From Dehalococcoidia bacterium (GTDB lineage: Bacteria > Chloroflexota > Dehalococcoidia > Bin125), in the NCBI GenBank assembly GCA_022822855.1, contig JAJDYG010000037.1, positions 1-64,000 on the forward strand: a DNA stretch of 64,000 nt, written 5' to 3'. Positions 11,787 through 22,522 of the stretch are shown piece after piece (the stretch's first letter is position 1; each line of letters starts with the position of its first letter). The position numbers were made by a program, and so were the translations under genes. Below the pieces are notes generated by a model. It saw only the letters and a program-made list of their open reading frames with translations, did not search any database and was not told the origin of the DNA.

Positions 11787-13121
11787 TCAGGCTGCGGGCA
11801 GCTCAGGCGGCGGATGCGTTGGGCCTCTTCGGCCGAGCCAGAGCGAGGCCAGCGTAATCACGAACAATCCTCCTCCGAGCAGGAACAGTCCCTGTCGCAC
11901 ACCCGCCGCGTCTGCAACGCCGCCGACGAGAAGCAAGGCGAGCATCGATACCGCGTTGGCCAGCATCATCTGCGTGGAAAAGAGGCGCCCGCGCATCTCC
12001 GGGGGGGCGCGCTCCTGAAGCAACGTCTGGGCTGGCGCATTGACCATGGCGTAGGCGAGTCCCAGCGGAAAGGCCATGATCAGCGTCGCGGCCAGCAGCC
12101 AGTCCTGGGTCGAGCCCGAGGCGCGCAGGAAGTCGAGCACGCCAAACACGGTCACGGTGACGGTGATCATGGCCAGGCCGACTGAGGCCATCGACGTGAT
12201 CCGAAAGCGGCGCCCCAGCCAGGGCACGCAGATCAACGCGAGCAGCGCCCCGAAGCCTGTCGGCCAGAAGACGAAGACGGCGTCCTCCTCCGCTCGGCCG
12301 AGCACCTCATGCACAAACTGCGGCACCAACACGGCGAACATGAACAGCAACATCACTCCCGAAATGAGCTGAATCAGCGCCAATGCGGTCAACCGATCGC
12401 GCCAGACGAGATCGCCCGTGGCGCGGATGTCGTGGAGGGTCGTGGCGAAGGCGGTGCGGATCTGGCCGAACTCCTCTGAAACACGGTGCGGTGTTCGGTC
12501 AAACGGGGTGAGTGCGGGCAGGAAGCCCAGCAACACGGCAGAGCAGGCCAGCGCCGCTGCGCTGAGGATGTACGAGGCGTCGAAGCCGATCACCTTGAGC
12601 ATGATCGGCGCAAGAACGACCAGGCCGATCAGCTGGGTTGAGGTCGCGGTGAACTGGAACGCGGAGTTGGCAGAGAGCAGTTGCCGTCGCGCCACAAACC
12701 GGGGCAGCGCCGCCGCGCCCGCGGGCACCGCAAACTGTCCCGCCAGCGCCGTCCCGAAGGCGACCGCGTAGACCGCGCCGACCGAGACATTGTCGGCCAA
12801 CAAGAGCAACGCCGTCAGGCCCGCGCGAACGATTACCGCGACGATCAGGATCCGGCGTTTGTCGAAGCGGTCGAGCAGCACGCCCGCGACCGCGCCGGTT
12901 GCGACGGGCGGAGCGGCCAGACAGATCACCAGCAGCGTCGAGGCAAACGGGGATCCGGTCTGCTCGAGCACCCAGATCAGGAGCACGAACTGCAACGCCG
13001 AATTGATGATCAGTTGGATGCCGGTCGCGGACCAGAGCGCCAAAAAAGGCCGGTTGCGGAACAGCGGACCGTCCGACGGGTCCGGAGTTGCAGCCGAGTC
13101 GGCTTCCGTCTCGCTGATCAC
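11787..13121 (-). CDS. MFS transporter
   Basis: 444 residues, about 12 membrane helices. N-terminal FRNRPFLALWSATGIQLI and DRFDKRRILI (motif-A position) are typical of the MFS_3/EntS-like exporters. It differs from the tandem MFS array at 29775-38065: it lacks the TAFMT motif and the conserved tail. GTG start overlaps the pyrF stop (GTGA), so the two are translationally coupled. Substrate unknown. Confidence 0.85.
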   Translation of the reverse strand: MISETEADSAATPDPSDGPLFRNRPFLALWSATGIQLIINSALQFVLLIWVLEQTGSPFASTLLVICLAAPPVATGAVAGVLLDRFDKRRILIVAVIVRAGLTALLLLADNVSVGAVYAVAFGTALAGQFAVPAGAAALPRFVARRQLLSANSAFQFTATSTQLIGLVVLAPIMLKVIGFDASYILSAAALACSAVLLGFLPALTPFDRTPHRVSEEFGQIRTAFATTLHDIRATGDLVWRDRLTALALIQLISGVMLLFMFAVLVPQFVHEVLGRAEEDAVFVFWPTGFGALLALICVPWLGRRFRITSMASVGLAMITVTVTVFGVLDFLRASGSTQDWLLAATLIMAFPLGLAYAMVNAPAQTLLQERAPPEMRGRLFSTQMMLANAVSMLALLLVGGVADAAGVRQGLFLLGGGLFVITLASLWLGRRGPTHPPPELPAA

Positions 13122-13939
13122 GACGGCTCGCGAGCCAGGTTCGCGGCATTCGCGGCAGCGCGCAATCTGGAAGCTTCGGCGCGAATCTCCTCTGCGTCAC
13201 CGGCATAGATCACCGAGCGGGACGCCGAGACGAGCAAGCCGCGGCCATGGGCGTCAACTCCGGCCTCGACGGAGGCTTCCAGATCACCGCCCTGGGCCCC
13301 GATTCCGGGCAGCAGGATCGGCATCTCGGGACAGCGCGCACGCACCTGGACCAGTTCGTCCGGCCAGGTCGCGCCGACGACCAGGCCGAGATTGCCGTGA
13401 TGCGCTTCGCCCCATTCGCGGGCTCGCTCGGCGACGGTCAGATAAAGCGGCTCTCCGTCGGCCATCGGTAGCGACTGCAGATCCTCCGCGCCGGGGTTCG
13501 AGGTGCGGCAGAGCGCAAACGCGCCCCGATCGGGGCGCTGCAAGAATGGCGCGACGGCGTCGCCGCCCAGGTAGGGATTGATCGTGACGGCGTCGGCGTC
13601 GAACCAGTCGAACGCGCTCGTGGCGTAGGCCTCCGCCGTGTTGCCGATGTCGTTGCGCTTGGCGTCGAGAACGACGATGGCCTGCGGCGCGACCCGACGG
13701 ACCGTGGCGATGGTGTCCTTAAGGGCCTGCCAGCCGACGTCGCCGGCGACCTCGTAGAAGGCGGACTGTGGCTTGTATGCGCAGACCAAGCCGGCCGTTG
13801 CCTCGATCACTCGAGTGTTGAACCTGAGGATCTCATCTGGTGATGTTCTCGCCGGTTGAGGGTCGAGCCCGACACAGATCAGCGAATCTGCGGCTTCCAT
13901 CGCGGCGGCCAGTCGGTCAGTGAATAGTGAGTTAGGCAT
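13118..13939 (-). CDS. pyrF: Orotidine 5'-phosphate decarboxylase (type 2)
   Basis: 273 residues from the ATG at 13939 (MPNSLFTDRL). Decarboxylates OMP to UMP, the last step of de novo pyrimidine synthesis. Substrate motif GLDPQP (24-29) and the catalytic Asp-Lys-x-x-Asp pattern DAKRNDIGNT (92-101). The wording around it (YATSAFDWFDADAVTINPYLGGDAV) is that of the longer type-2 enzymes seen in mycobacteria and Myxococcus. Overlaps the downstream MFS gene by 4 bp and is divergent from comB with 44 bp between starts. Confidence 0.93.
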   Translation of the reverse strand: MPNSLFTDRLAAAMEAADSLICVGLDPQPARTSPDEILRFNTRVIEATAGLVCAYKPQSAFYEVAGDVGWQALKDTIATVRRVAPQAIVVLDAKRNDIGNTAEAYATSAFDWFDADAVTINPYLGGDAVAPFLQRPDRGAFALCRTSNPGAEDLQSLPMADGEPLYLTVAERAREWGEAHHGNLGLVVGATWPDELVQVRARCPEMPILLPGIGAQGGDLEASVEAGVDAHGRGLLVSASRSVIYAGDAEEIRAEASRLRAAANAANLAREPS

Positions 13940-13983
13940 GCCGCAAGAGTATCCCCGACTCGACCGGATCGTAGGCTGCTCAC

Positions 13984-14757
13984 GTGTCCAATACCCGCAG
14001 CGCCAATCACATCGAGGTCGAGGTCTTCTTTCAGCCACCGCCTGCATCGGCGTTGGCCGGCGCTTCTGTGATCGTGCTCGATATCTTCCGCGCCACGACC
14101 GTACACGCCGCGCTGTTCTCCGGCGGCGCTTGCGCCGTGTACCCGGTCGAGGATTTTTCTCGCGGCGCCGCGTTGCGAGACTCCCTGCCCGGCAGCCGGC
14201 TGATCGGCGAAGTCGGCGCGCTGCCTCCGCCTGAGGCGGACTTCGGCAACTCTCCTACCCAGTTTGAGTCAATGGATGTCAGCGGCTGGACCGTCGTCCA
14301 TGTGACGAGCAACGGGACCGGCGCGTTGGTCGGCGCGCTCGACGCCGACGTGGTGTTGTCCGGCTGCCTGCGCAACATGTCGGCCGCTATCGATCATCTG
14401 CTTGGGTCGCGCCCGGCTCGCGTGGTCATCGTCTGTAGCGGCGACCATGGTGGAACGGCGCCTTCCGTTGAGGACTCGTTTGCGGCGGGAGCTTATGCCG
14501 CGAGACTCAGAGGGGTCGCGCCGAACGCGACCTTGCGCGGTGGCGCCCGGCTGGCGCTGAAGATCTACCACTCGTATGCACGCTCGCCCTCGCGAGCGTT
14601 CGCCGACTCGCCACACGGCGACCGCCTGCGCGATCTGGGCTTTCAGGCCGATTTCACGTACGCGGGAAACGTGGACGCCGACCCGAACGTGATTTCCCTA
14701 GGTGTCGACGAATCAGGACGGCCCGTCCTTAAGCGAATCCCAGCTCTGCTGCATTGA
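13984..14757 (+). CDS. comB: 2-phosphosulfolactate phosphatase family protein
   Basis: 257 residues from a GTG. ComB signatures: VIVLDIFRATTV (about 29-40), a GEVGALPPPEADFGNSPTQF block, VTSNGTGAL, and a late SVEDSFAAGAYAARL. In archaea ComB makes sulfolactate for coenzyme M. In bacteria the family is widespread without that pathway, and no comA, comC or comDE is seen here, so the physiological substrate is uncertain. Its 3' end overlaps the convergent DUF4129 gene by 45 bp. Confidence 0.82.
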   Translation: MSNTRSANHIEVEVFFQPPPASALAGASVIVLDIFRATTVHAALFSGGACAVYPVEDFSRGAALRDSLPGSRLIGEVGALPPPEADFGNSPTQFESMDVSGWTVVHVTSNGTGALVGALDADVVLSGCLRNMSAAIDHLLGSRPARVVIVCSGDHGGTAPSVEDSFAAGAYAARLRGVAPNATLRGGARLALKIYHSYARSPSRAFADSPHGDRLRDLGFQADFTYAGNVDADPNVISLGVDESGRPVLKRIPALLH

Positions 14758-16182
14758 GTTCATGTCCGCCGGGCTCGGCGCTCGTCCGCCATAGCGGAAG
14801 TTGCTGAACGCCCGCGAGATTCGCTTGGGGGTCGGGCTGTGATAGGCGCGTTCGAGCGCGTCGGCGAATTGCAGCGGGGTCCGATGCGTCGCGCGAACCT
14901 GACCCTTGGTCTCGGCATGTCTGAGGACGTCGAAGTACAGCTCGGCGATTGGCGCGTCCGGCTCGTGTTCTTCGCGGTCGCGACGGAACCTTGAACCGAG
15001 TCCCCGCAGGGCCGACAGTAGATCGCCCTTGATATCGGCCTCGGCCCAGAGCGACTCGCGCAGCTCTTCGGTACGCGCCTCGCGGTTGGCAAAGCGGCGA
15101 AACAGGTAGAAGGCCAGCACTGCGAAGACCAGCACTGCGCCGATCCCACCAAACACCCGCGCAAGCACGATCCCTGGCGTCGGATCTGGCTCTGCTTCCG
15201 TCTCCTCGCCCTCTTCCAGCGGCCGGCCAATCCCTTCTCCGAGCTGTTGAATTTGCTCCGCCGCGGGCTCACCAATCCAGCCTTTGACCTGCTCAACCAG
15301 CCAGAACAACGGCCAGAGGATGTAGGTGATCACGGTGATGATCGCACGGATCGCCACGCCAAGCGCGCCCAGCACCGGCTCGACGACCCCCGAACCGGCG
15401 ACCAGGCCGACGACGCCGGTGACAATCAGCAGGAAGAGCGCCACACCGATCACCATCGCCACCAAGGTGGCCGCGACCGAAGCGCCCGTTTGGGCGAACC
15501 CCAGACTCTGGACCTGGTCGGAGTTGGCGGCCGTCTTCAGCGCGACAGTCAGCAGCCCAACGACCACCCAGAGGATGCCGAGACCTCGGACGTGATCGAC
15601 CACGCCGCCGTTGTCGGCCAGCGCCAACGCGAGCGCGAGCAAGATCAATCCACCGACGGCGTAGCTGCTGAACCCGCGTTCGGTCAGGTCGGCCGAGCCC
15701 AGCGCGACGCCGCGGAACCAGATCGGAATCAGCATCAAGGCCGCGAAGAGCTGATCGATCTCGCCGGGCATGGTCGTATCGTCCTCGAGGACGACTACCT
15801 CCCGCCAGACCGCGCTAGAGGGTTTGCCCAGTTCGAGCAGCCAGGACATGTTCCAGATCCGCGCAGACTCGGACAGGTCGGCCGATCCGATGATCTGCAG
15901 GGCGATCAGCGTGATGATCAAACCCCACCAGAAGCGCGCTTTCATCGACAGCTCGCGGCTGCCCAGCCAGCGTGAGACGAGGAAACCCAGACCCAGGACA
16001 CCGGCAACGGCCCAGACGCTCAGCGTCTCGCCCGCGTCGTAGGCCACGAGGCGCGGGACCAACTTGGCCAAGATGATCAACAGGATCGCCTCGCCCAGCA
16101 ACAGCGAGAACGTGTACGCCAGTTCGACCCGTCTGCGGGACGGCGCGGACGCGGTGACGGCGGCCGGTGCGGCGACGCTCAT
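14713..16182 (-). CDS. DUF4129-domain membrane protein
   Basis: 489 residues. N-terminal half has several hydrophobic helices, then an acidic, Pro-rich stretch (EEGEETEAEPDPTPG), another helix near 330-350 and a cytosolic C-terminal DUF4129 domain with HRTPLQFADALERAYHSPTP and ISRAFSNFRYGG. DUF4129 is usually fused or linked to transglutaminase-like proteins in MoxR/DUF58 loci. No transglutaminase domain is visible here. Starts 2 bp after the DUF58 stop. Confidence 0.85.
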   Translation of the reverse strand: MSVAAPAAVTASAPSRRRVELAYTFSLLLGEAILLIILAKLVPRLVAYDAGETLSVWAVAGVLGLGFLVSRWLGSRELSMKARFWWGLIITLIALQIIGSADLSESARIWNMSWLLELGKPSSAVWREVVVLEDDTTMPGEIDQLFAALMLIPIWFRGVALGSADLTERGFSSYAVGGLILLALALALADNGGVVDHVRGLGILWVVVGLLTVALKTAANSDQVQSLGFAQTGASVAATLVAMVIGVALFLLIVTGVVGLVAGSGVVEPVLGALGVAIRAIITVITYILWPLFWLVEQVKGWIGEPAAEQIQQLGEGIGRPLEEGEETEAEPDPTPGIVLARVFGGIGAVLVFAVLAFYLFRRFANREARTEELRESLWAEADIKGDLLSALRGLGSRFRRDREEHEPDAPIAELYFDVLRHAETKGQVRATHRTPLQFADALERAYHSPTPKRISRAFSNFRYGGRAPSPADMNSMQQSWDSLKDGPS

Positions 16183-16184
16183 GG

Positions 16185-17720
16185 CTAGCGATCCGGTCGC
16201 GCCCAGGGGTTCTGGGATTCACTGGCCGGTGACAGCGCGGACGCAGCGACGGGTACGGGTTCGTCGGCGTCCCCGAGGTCGAACGACTCCGGCTCGTCCC
16301 CGGCGACGAAGGTCGGCAGGTCGACATCCTCCGTCGGGTCGGGCGGACGCAGGTTCGCGTAGAGCCGGTCTGTTCGCGCCCACGGTCCGGCTTCGCCGAC
16401 TCGTTCGTAGTGCAGACCCTCCAGGGCGGTACGGATGTCGTAGACGGGCGAGTCGGCGAAGCTCGCGGGAGGGTCCTCGATGCCGACGTAGATCAGTCCA
16501 ATCTGCGCGCCGTGGCGCTTGAGCCGCAACAGCGACGACTCGAGGTCGGGCGTCAGCACGGCGGTGACCAGCGCCAGGGTTGAGCCATAGGTCAGCCGTT
16601 CCTCGCTCAGCATCCGCTCGATTCGAACTAGGGTGAACACGTCCGCCATGGCCAGCGCTTCCAGGATCTTGGTCATCTGACCGGGCGAACGCGAGGGCGG
16701 CACGCGAATGGCCGTGTCGTGTCCCGGCCAGGTGCAGTTGGCCAGCAGCCCGACCGGAACCCGTTCGTTGGAGAAGTCGTGGGCCAGCGAGGCAGCAACC
16801 GAGACCGCGCGCTCGAAGATGTCGCCGAAGAATCCCTGCCAGGCATGGGGCAGGGTAGAAACGTTCAGCGCGACCACGGCGATGAGATCGCTGGACGGGT
16901 CATAGACGCGCGATTGCAGGGCCTGCCGCCGCGCTGTCGCCTTCCAGTCGACCTTCTTCAGTGGATCGCCAGGCCGATAATCGCGAATGGTCTGCAGCCG
17001 GGTTGGATCTTCAAACAGTCGCTGTCCGCCACGCTGGTCGCCCTGGGGCCGCAGGCGAGGCAGACCGAGCCGGTCAAGCGAGATTACTTCGGGGTAGACC
17101 CAGAGAGTGTGCTCGGCCTCGTCCGTGCGTTCTCGTCGATAGACGCCGAAGAGGTCGCCCGACTTGAGATCGACCCGAGCCAGTTGGAAGTGTCCCCGTG
17201 TAATCAGAGGGATCTGGAAGTTCCAGGTGAGCCGCTCGTACCAGCGCATCGAGGTCGATCGCACGACGACGCCTTCCAGCGGAGCCGACTCGTGCAGTTT
17301 GCTGAACGGCTGGTTGGACGGTTCGAGGATTTCCGGCAGGTTGATCCGGACCTGCAACGCCGTCAGGGGGATGATCTTCCGATTCTCGAGTTGGAGCGTC
17401 AGGTCCAGGGTCTCGCCGACGAACGCGTGCGACTGGGAAATTTCGATGTCGCTGTTGAGACGATGCAGCGCATACCGCGTCCAGGTCCAGGCGGCCCATC
17501 CGGCGACCAGCACCGTCGCGGCGACGAGGGAAACGATGATCTCGCCGCTGGCGACGCCGAGCAACACCACAATGACGGTGGCCGGCGCCCAGATGGCCCG
17601 GATGATTCGATTGTCGTGCCGGAAGCCCCAGTTGCCGGACTTGATCTTCTGCTCACGCTCGTCGCGGCGCGTCTCCGCTTCCAACTCGCCGAGCAATCCG
17701 GCGCCGCCCATCATCGACAT
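16185..17720 (-). CDS. DUF58-domain protein (vWA-like)
   Basis: 511 residues, with two membrane helices near 40-80. The DUF58 signature is YRPGDPLKKVDWKATARRQ (about 249-267) followed by a degenerate vWA-like fold. DUF58 proteins are thought to be partners of MoxR AAA chaperones. It is the middle gene of a moxR-DUF58-DUF4129 operon, transcribed leftward. Confidence 0.9.
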   Translation of the reverse strand: MSMMGGAGLLGELEAETRRDEREQKIKSGNWGFRHDNRIIRAIWAPATVIVVLLGVASGEIIVSLVAATVLVAGWAAWTWTRYALHRLNSDIEISQSHAFVGETLDLTLQLENRKIIPLTALQVRINLPEILEPSNQPFSKLHESAPLEGVVVRSTSMRWYERLTWNFQIPLITRGHFQLARVDLKSGDLFGVYRRERTDEAEHTLWVYPEVISLDRLGLPRLRPQGDQRGGQRLFEDPTRLQTIRDYRPGDPLKKVDWKATARRQALQSRVYDPSSDLIAVVALNVSTLPHAWQGFFGDIFERAVSVAASLAHDFSNERVPVGLLANCTWPGHDTAIRVPPSRSPGQMTKILEALAMADVFTLVRIERMLSEERLTYGSTLALVTAVLTPDLESSLLRLKRHGAQIGLIYVGIEDPPASFADSPVYDIRTALEGLHYERVGEAGPWARTDRLYANLRPPDPTEDVDLPTFVAGDEPESFDLGDADEPVPVAASALSPASESQNPWARPDR

Positions 17721-17750
17721 GGCGGACCCTCTCGAAGCATTTGTGAGGAA

Positions 17751-18734
<984 letters not shown>

Positions 18735-18823
18735 TGCGGCAGCGTACCAGCAGGTCCGGCGCAGACCCGCAACGATCGGCGAGTACCATCTGACCGACGC
18801 GAGTACAGCGAGATGAGGGCGAC

Positions 18824-20089
18824 ATGCGGGCGGAAATCATCAGCATCGGCACCGAAATCCTGATGGGCGAGATTCTCGACACCAACGCCAACTACATGGC
18901 TCAGCGCCTGCCAGCGATGGGCATCGATCTCTTCTTCATGCATCAGATCGGCGACAACAAGGAGCGGCTCGTTGAGCTGATCCAGACGGCCAGAGGGCGC
19001 TCGGACGTTGTGATCCTGACCGGCGGGCTCGGTCCGACCGAGGACGACGTGACCCGTGACGCCATCGCCGAATCGGTCGGCGAAGAGGCCTACGTCGTGC
19101 CGGAACTGGAAGCCCACCTGCGCAACTTCTTCGAGCGCCGGGGCGGGCGAATGCCCGAACAGAACGTCAAGCAGGCGACGATCATCCCCTCCGGCGAATC
19201 AATCCCGAACCCACGCGGGACTGCCCCGGGCTGGTGGGTGGAGAAAGACGGCGCGATCATCATCGCCATGCCCGGGCCGCCGGCCGAGATGACTGGCATG
19301 TGGGAGAACGACATCGCGCCGCGGCTCAAGGCGCGCTCCGACGGCGGCGTGCTGATCTCGCGCACACTCAAAACCACCGGCCTCGGTGAGTCGATGCTCG
19401 ACGAGCTGCTCGGCGATCTCCGCCATGCCGAGGATCCCACGGTCGGCGTCTACCACAAGGCCGACGGAGTTCACGTCAGGCTGGCCTCGAAGGCCATGTA
19501 TGAGGACATTGCGCGGGACCAGATCGCGCCGGCCGAAGCGCAGATTCGCTCGATGCTGGGCGATGCGATCTGGGGCGCGGACGAAGACACCTTCCAGGAG
19601 GCGGTCGCCTCGCTGCTCAAGGATCGCGATATGTCGATCGCCGTGATGGAGTCCTGCACCGGAGGCCTGCTGGCCAGCACGATCACGGACGTGCCCGGCG
19701 CCAGCGGTTACTTCCGCGGGGGACTCGTTACATACACCGCCGAGGCCAAGATCAAGTACGGCGTCGACGCGGCGATCATCGAGGAACATGGCGTCGTCTC
19801 GAACGAGACCGCCGCCGCGATGGCCGGCGCGGTGCGCCGACAGTTCGGGGCCGACATCGGCGTCGGCATCACGGGCGTCGCCGGTCCCGAGCCGCACGGC
19901 GGCCAACCGGTCGGCGCCGTTTGCCTGGGCATCGAGACGGCCAGCGAGAGCTACGCCACCGGCTACACCTTCGCCCAGACCCGAGCTGCCATCAAAGCCC
20001 GCGCCGTCACCTCAGCCCTCACCCTCATCCGCCGGGCAGCCCTCGGCGAGTTGATGACCGGCTCGTCAGGCATCTACCGGCGGCTGTAG
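18824..20089 (+). CDS. cinA: CinA-family nicotinamide nucleotide amidohydrolase/pyrophosphatase
   Basis: 421 residues, the full two-domain length. N-terminal MoCF-like domain (MRAEIISIGTEILMGEILDTN, GGLGPTEDDVTRD) and C-terminal PncC deamidase domain (MESCTGGLLASTITDVPGAS near 275-294, GVAGPEPHGGQPVG). It recycles NMN or ADP-ribose-type pyridine compounds. Convergent with the next gene, 4 bp apart. Confidence 0.93.
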   Translation: MRAEIISIGTEILMGEILDTNANYMAQRLPAMGIDLFFMHQIGDNKERLVELIQTARGRSDVVILTGGLGPTEDDVTRDAIAESVGEEAYVVPELEAHLRNFFERRGGRMPEQNVKQATIIPSGESIPNPRGTAPGWWVEKDGAIIIAMPGPPAEMTGMWENDIAPRLKARSDGGVLISRTLKTTGLGESMLDELLGDLRHAEDPTVGVYHKADGVHVRLASKAMYEDIARDQIAPAEAQIRSMLGDAIWGADEDTFQEAVASLLKDRDMSIAVMESCTGGLLASTITDVPGASGYFRGGLVTYTAEAKIKYGVDAAIIEEHGVVSNETAAAMAGAVRRQFGADIGVGITGVAGPEPHGGQPVGAVCLGIETASESYATGYTFAQTRAAIKARAVTSALTLIRRAALGELMTGSSGIYRRL

Positions 20090-20093
20090 CGCC

Positions 20094-21125
20094 TCAGACC
20101 AGCCGAATTGTCAGGAAACCGTCCGAATCCATCTCCACTGCCTCACCTCTAGCCACCAGAGCATCGATGTGACCTGTCACCTCGGCCATCGCCTGCCACA
20201 ACCGACGGTCCGGCAGCCGGCTGAACATCGTCGTCAGTAGCTCGTACGGGGACTTCGGTCCCTCCGCGAGCATCTCCCGCAGTTGCCCCTGCCGCTTGCG
20301 ATGATGCCTGCGCACCCGCTCGATCTCTTCCACCACGTCGTCCGACGGCTCGCGGTGGCCCGGATAGAGATGCCGAACGTCGAGCGCCTCGATCCGATCG
20401 AGCGAATCAGCGAATGCCGGCAGGCTGCGAAACCGCTCGGGCGGCTCCACCGAGACATCCCAGTGCCAGCCGGGATTCGAGTTCAGTCCCGGGATCACCT
20501 GGTCGCCGCTAAAGAGCGCACCCGTCTCCGGCTCGAAAAACACGCAGTTGCCCGGCGTGTGGCCCGGCGCCGAGACCAGGACCACGCGACGATCGCCCAG
20601 CCGGATCTCCGCCCCGTCCGACAACGGCTCGTCCGCCCGGAACGGCGTGCCCCGAATCAGCCCCGGCCAGCGCTCCCGACGCACCCCGCCGCCTGTGTTG
20701 TCGCCTGACCGGAACGCCCGACGCATCCGTTCGCGCGACTCGATGAAGCCTGCAATGCGCTCCTCCGGCACTCCCACTCGGCGCATGTGATCGAACACAT
20801 ACTGCGTCTGATAGCCGATGATGTTCCGACCGTGCAGAAACGACTGCGCCTCAAGCTCCGACGCCGCCACCGGCACGCCCGCTTCCTGCCAGCGATAGGC
20901 CAGACCGCAATGGTCGATGTGCGCGTGCGTAATCGCCACGTACTTCACGTCGCCAATCGCCAGCCCGGCTGCATCGAGCTGAGCCGCCAGTGCCTCCCAC
21001 GCCCCGTCATAGTCCGGCCCCGCGTCGATCATGATGACGCCGTCCGACGTCGGAATCGCGTACGCCCAGTTGTCGCCCAGCGCGATCGGCAGGACGCCAT
21101 GCTCGGTGATCATTGAGTCCGGCAC
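20094..21125 (-). CDS. Metallo-beta-lactamase-fold hydrolase (GloB/LACTB2-like)
   Basis: 343 residues. Metal-binding THAHIDH (about 64-70), further ligands in SAPGHTPGN and GDQ, and YPGHREP (about 263-269). The C-terminal 80 residues (basic helix, then a winged-helix-like TGHIDALVARGEAVEMDSDGF segment) match LACTB2-type hydrolases. Substrate unknown. GTG start at 21125, or an ATG four codons later. It follows the flotillin gene by 4 bp and probably shares its transcript. Confidence 0.85.
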   Translation of the reverse strand: MPDSMITEHGVLPIALGDNWAYAIPTSDGVIMIDAGPDYDGAWEALAAQLDAAGLAIGDVKYVAITHAHIDHCGLAYRWQEAGVPVAASELEAQSFLHGRNIIGYQTQYVFDHMRRVGVPEERIAGFIESRERMRRAFRSGDNTGGGVRRERWPGLIRGTPFRADEPLSDGAEIRLGDRRVVLVSAPGHTPGNCVFFEPETGALFSGDQVIPGLNSNPGWHWDVSVEPPERFRSLPAFADSLDRIEALDVRHLYPGHREPSDDVVEEIERVRRHHRKRQGQLREMLAEGPKSPYELLTTMFSRLPDRRLWQAMAEVTGHIDALVARGEAVEMDSDGFLTIRLV

Positions 21126-21129
21126 GCCG

Positions 21130-22521
21130 TCAGGCCTGCGGCCGGTCGGTTTGGTCGGACTCCTGCGGCTGCTCGTCTTCTACTTCACCATCGCGGGTTG
21201 TCGACTCCAGGCCGGGAATGTTCTTGATGCTGCCGACAATGTCAATGCCGGTCAGCGACTCGATCACTTCCGGCACCTGCGCGACGGTCCGGGTGATGTC
21301 GCGGGTCAGCTTGCTGGCGCCGGTGCCGCCTCCGTCGCCGCCGCCGAACATCACGATCCTGTCGGTGCGAGCCAATGGCTGCGCGACAGCCTCCGCGACA
21401 GCCGGCAGCGTCTCAAGCACCTGCTGAATCACGGCAGCCTCGCCGTATTGCTTCCATGCTTCCGCCTTGAGCTGCATGGCGGCGGCCTCGGCGGCTCCCT
21501 TCGCCTCGATCGCCTCGGCTTCCGCCTGACCGGTCAGGCGGATCACTTCGGCCTGGGCCTCGCCCTGACGGCGTGTTGCCTCGGCGTCGGCGGTCGCCTG
21601 CGCCACGACCGCGTTGCGCTCGCCTTCCGCCAGGGTTTCGATGCGGTAGCGTTCCGCCTCCGCGGGTTTGCGCACGGTTGCTTCCAGCTCCCGCTCGCGG
21701 CGTTGGATCTCCTGCTCCTGCAACTCGATCTGCTTCGCCCGCTCGACGACGTCAATCTCAACTTCTTCCCGGCGGATCTCCTGTTGCGTCTTCGCTCGCT
21801 GCAATTCGTCCGCCAGTTCGGCCTCGGCCCGCCGCGCATTGACCTCCTGGTCATAGGCGGCCTTCTGCACGTTGTAACCGCGTTCCGACTCGGCGATTCG
21901 CGTCTCCGCCTCGAAAGTCGCGGCCTCTTGCTCGCGCTTGGCCTCGGCCGATCGAATCCCGGCGTCGCGTTCGGCCTCCGCCTGACCGATCGTGGCGTCA
22001 CGCCGGACTTCGGCTGTCCGACGCACGCCCAGCGCGTCAAGGTACCCACCCGGGTCCTTGATGTCGCGAATCGTGAACGAAACGATCTCCAACCCCATCC
22101 CGGCCAGGTCAGGTGATGCGACCGTGCGCACCTGCGACGCGAACTTCTCACGATCCTGGTAGATATCCTCCATCGTCATCGTGCCCAAAATGGCACGTTG
22201 GTGACCTTCGAGGGTCTGCAGCGGCACGTCCATCACTTCGACCTCGGTCTTGCCGAGGAACTGCTGCGCAGCCGTCCGAATCGCTTCCTCCGAACGCGCG
22301 ACCTTGACCTGCGCCACACCATCAACCGACACGGCCACACCCTCGCCCGTGTAGACGTTCTCCGTCTTCACATGCAGCGTCATCACGCTCAGCGGGAGGC
22401 GCTGGGATCGATGAAAAATGGGCAGCACGATCGTGCGCCCGCCGACCACGACTTTCGGTTGCTCGCCACCGCCAGACCTGACCAGGGCCTCGTTGGGCCC
22501 CACCGTCTGTATCACTCCCAT
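21130..22521 (-). CDS. Flotillin-like SPFH-domain protein
   Basis: 463 residues. N-terminal SPFH/PHB domain (about 1-190), then a long Glu-Ala-rich coiled coil with many QAEAE, AEAEA and AEAKR repeats, then a Gly-rich hinge (GGGDGGGTG) and an acidic tail. No clear N-terminal membrane helix is seen, so anchoring may be by acylation or partner. It begins 1 bp after the NfeD stop, forming the classic NfeD-flotillin pair linked to membrane microdomains. Confidence 0.9.
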   Translation of the reverse strand: MGVIQTVGPNEALVRSGGGEQPKVVVGGRTIVLPIFHRSQRLPLSVMTLHVKTENVYTGEGVAVSVDGVAQVKVARSEEAIRTAAQQFLGKTEVEVMDVPLQTLEGHQRAILGTMTMEDIYQDREKFASQVRTVASPDLAGMGLEIVSFTIRDIKDPGGYLDALGVRRTAEVRRDATIGQAEAERDAGIRSAEAKREQEAATFEAETRIAESERGYNVQKAAYDQEVNARRAEAELADELQRAKTQQEIRREEVEIDVVERAKQIELQEQEIQRRERELEATVRKPAEAERYRIETLAEGERNAVVAQATADAEATRRQGEAQAEVIRLTGQAEAEAIEAKGAAEAAAMQLKAEAWKQYGEAAVIQQVLETLPAVAEAVAQPLARTDRIVMFGGGDGGGTGASKLTRDITRTVAQVPEVIESLTGIDIVGSIKNIPGLESTTRDGEVEDEQPQESDQTDRPQA

Positions 22522-22522
22522 G

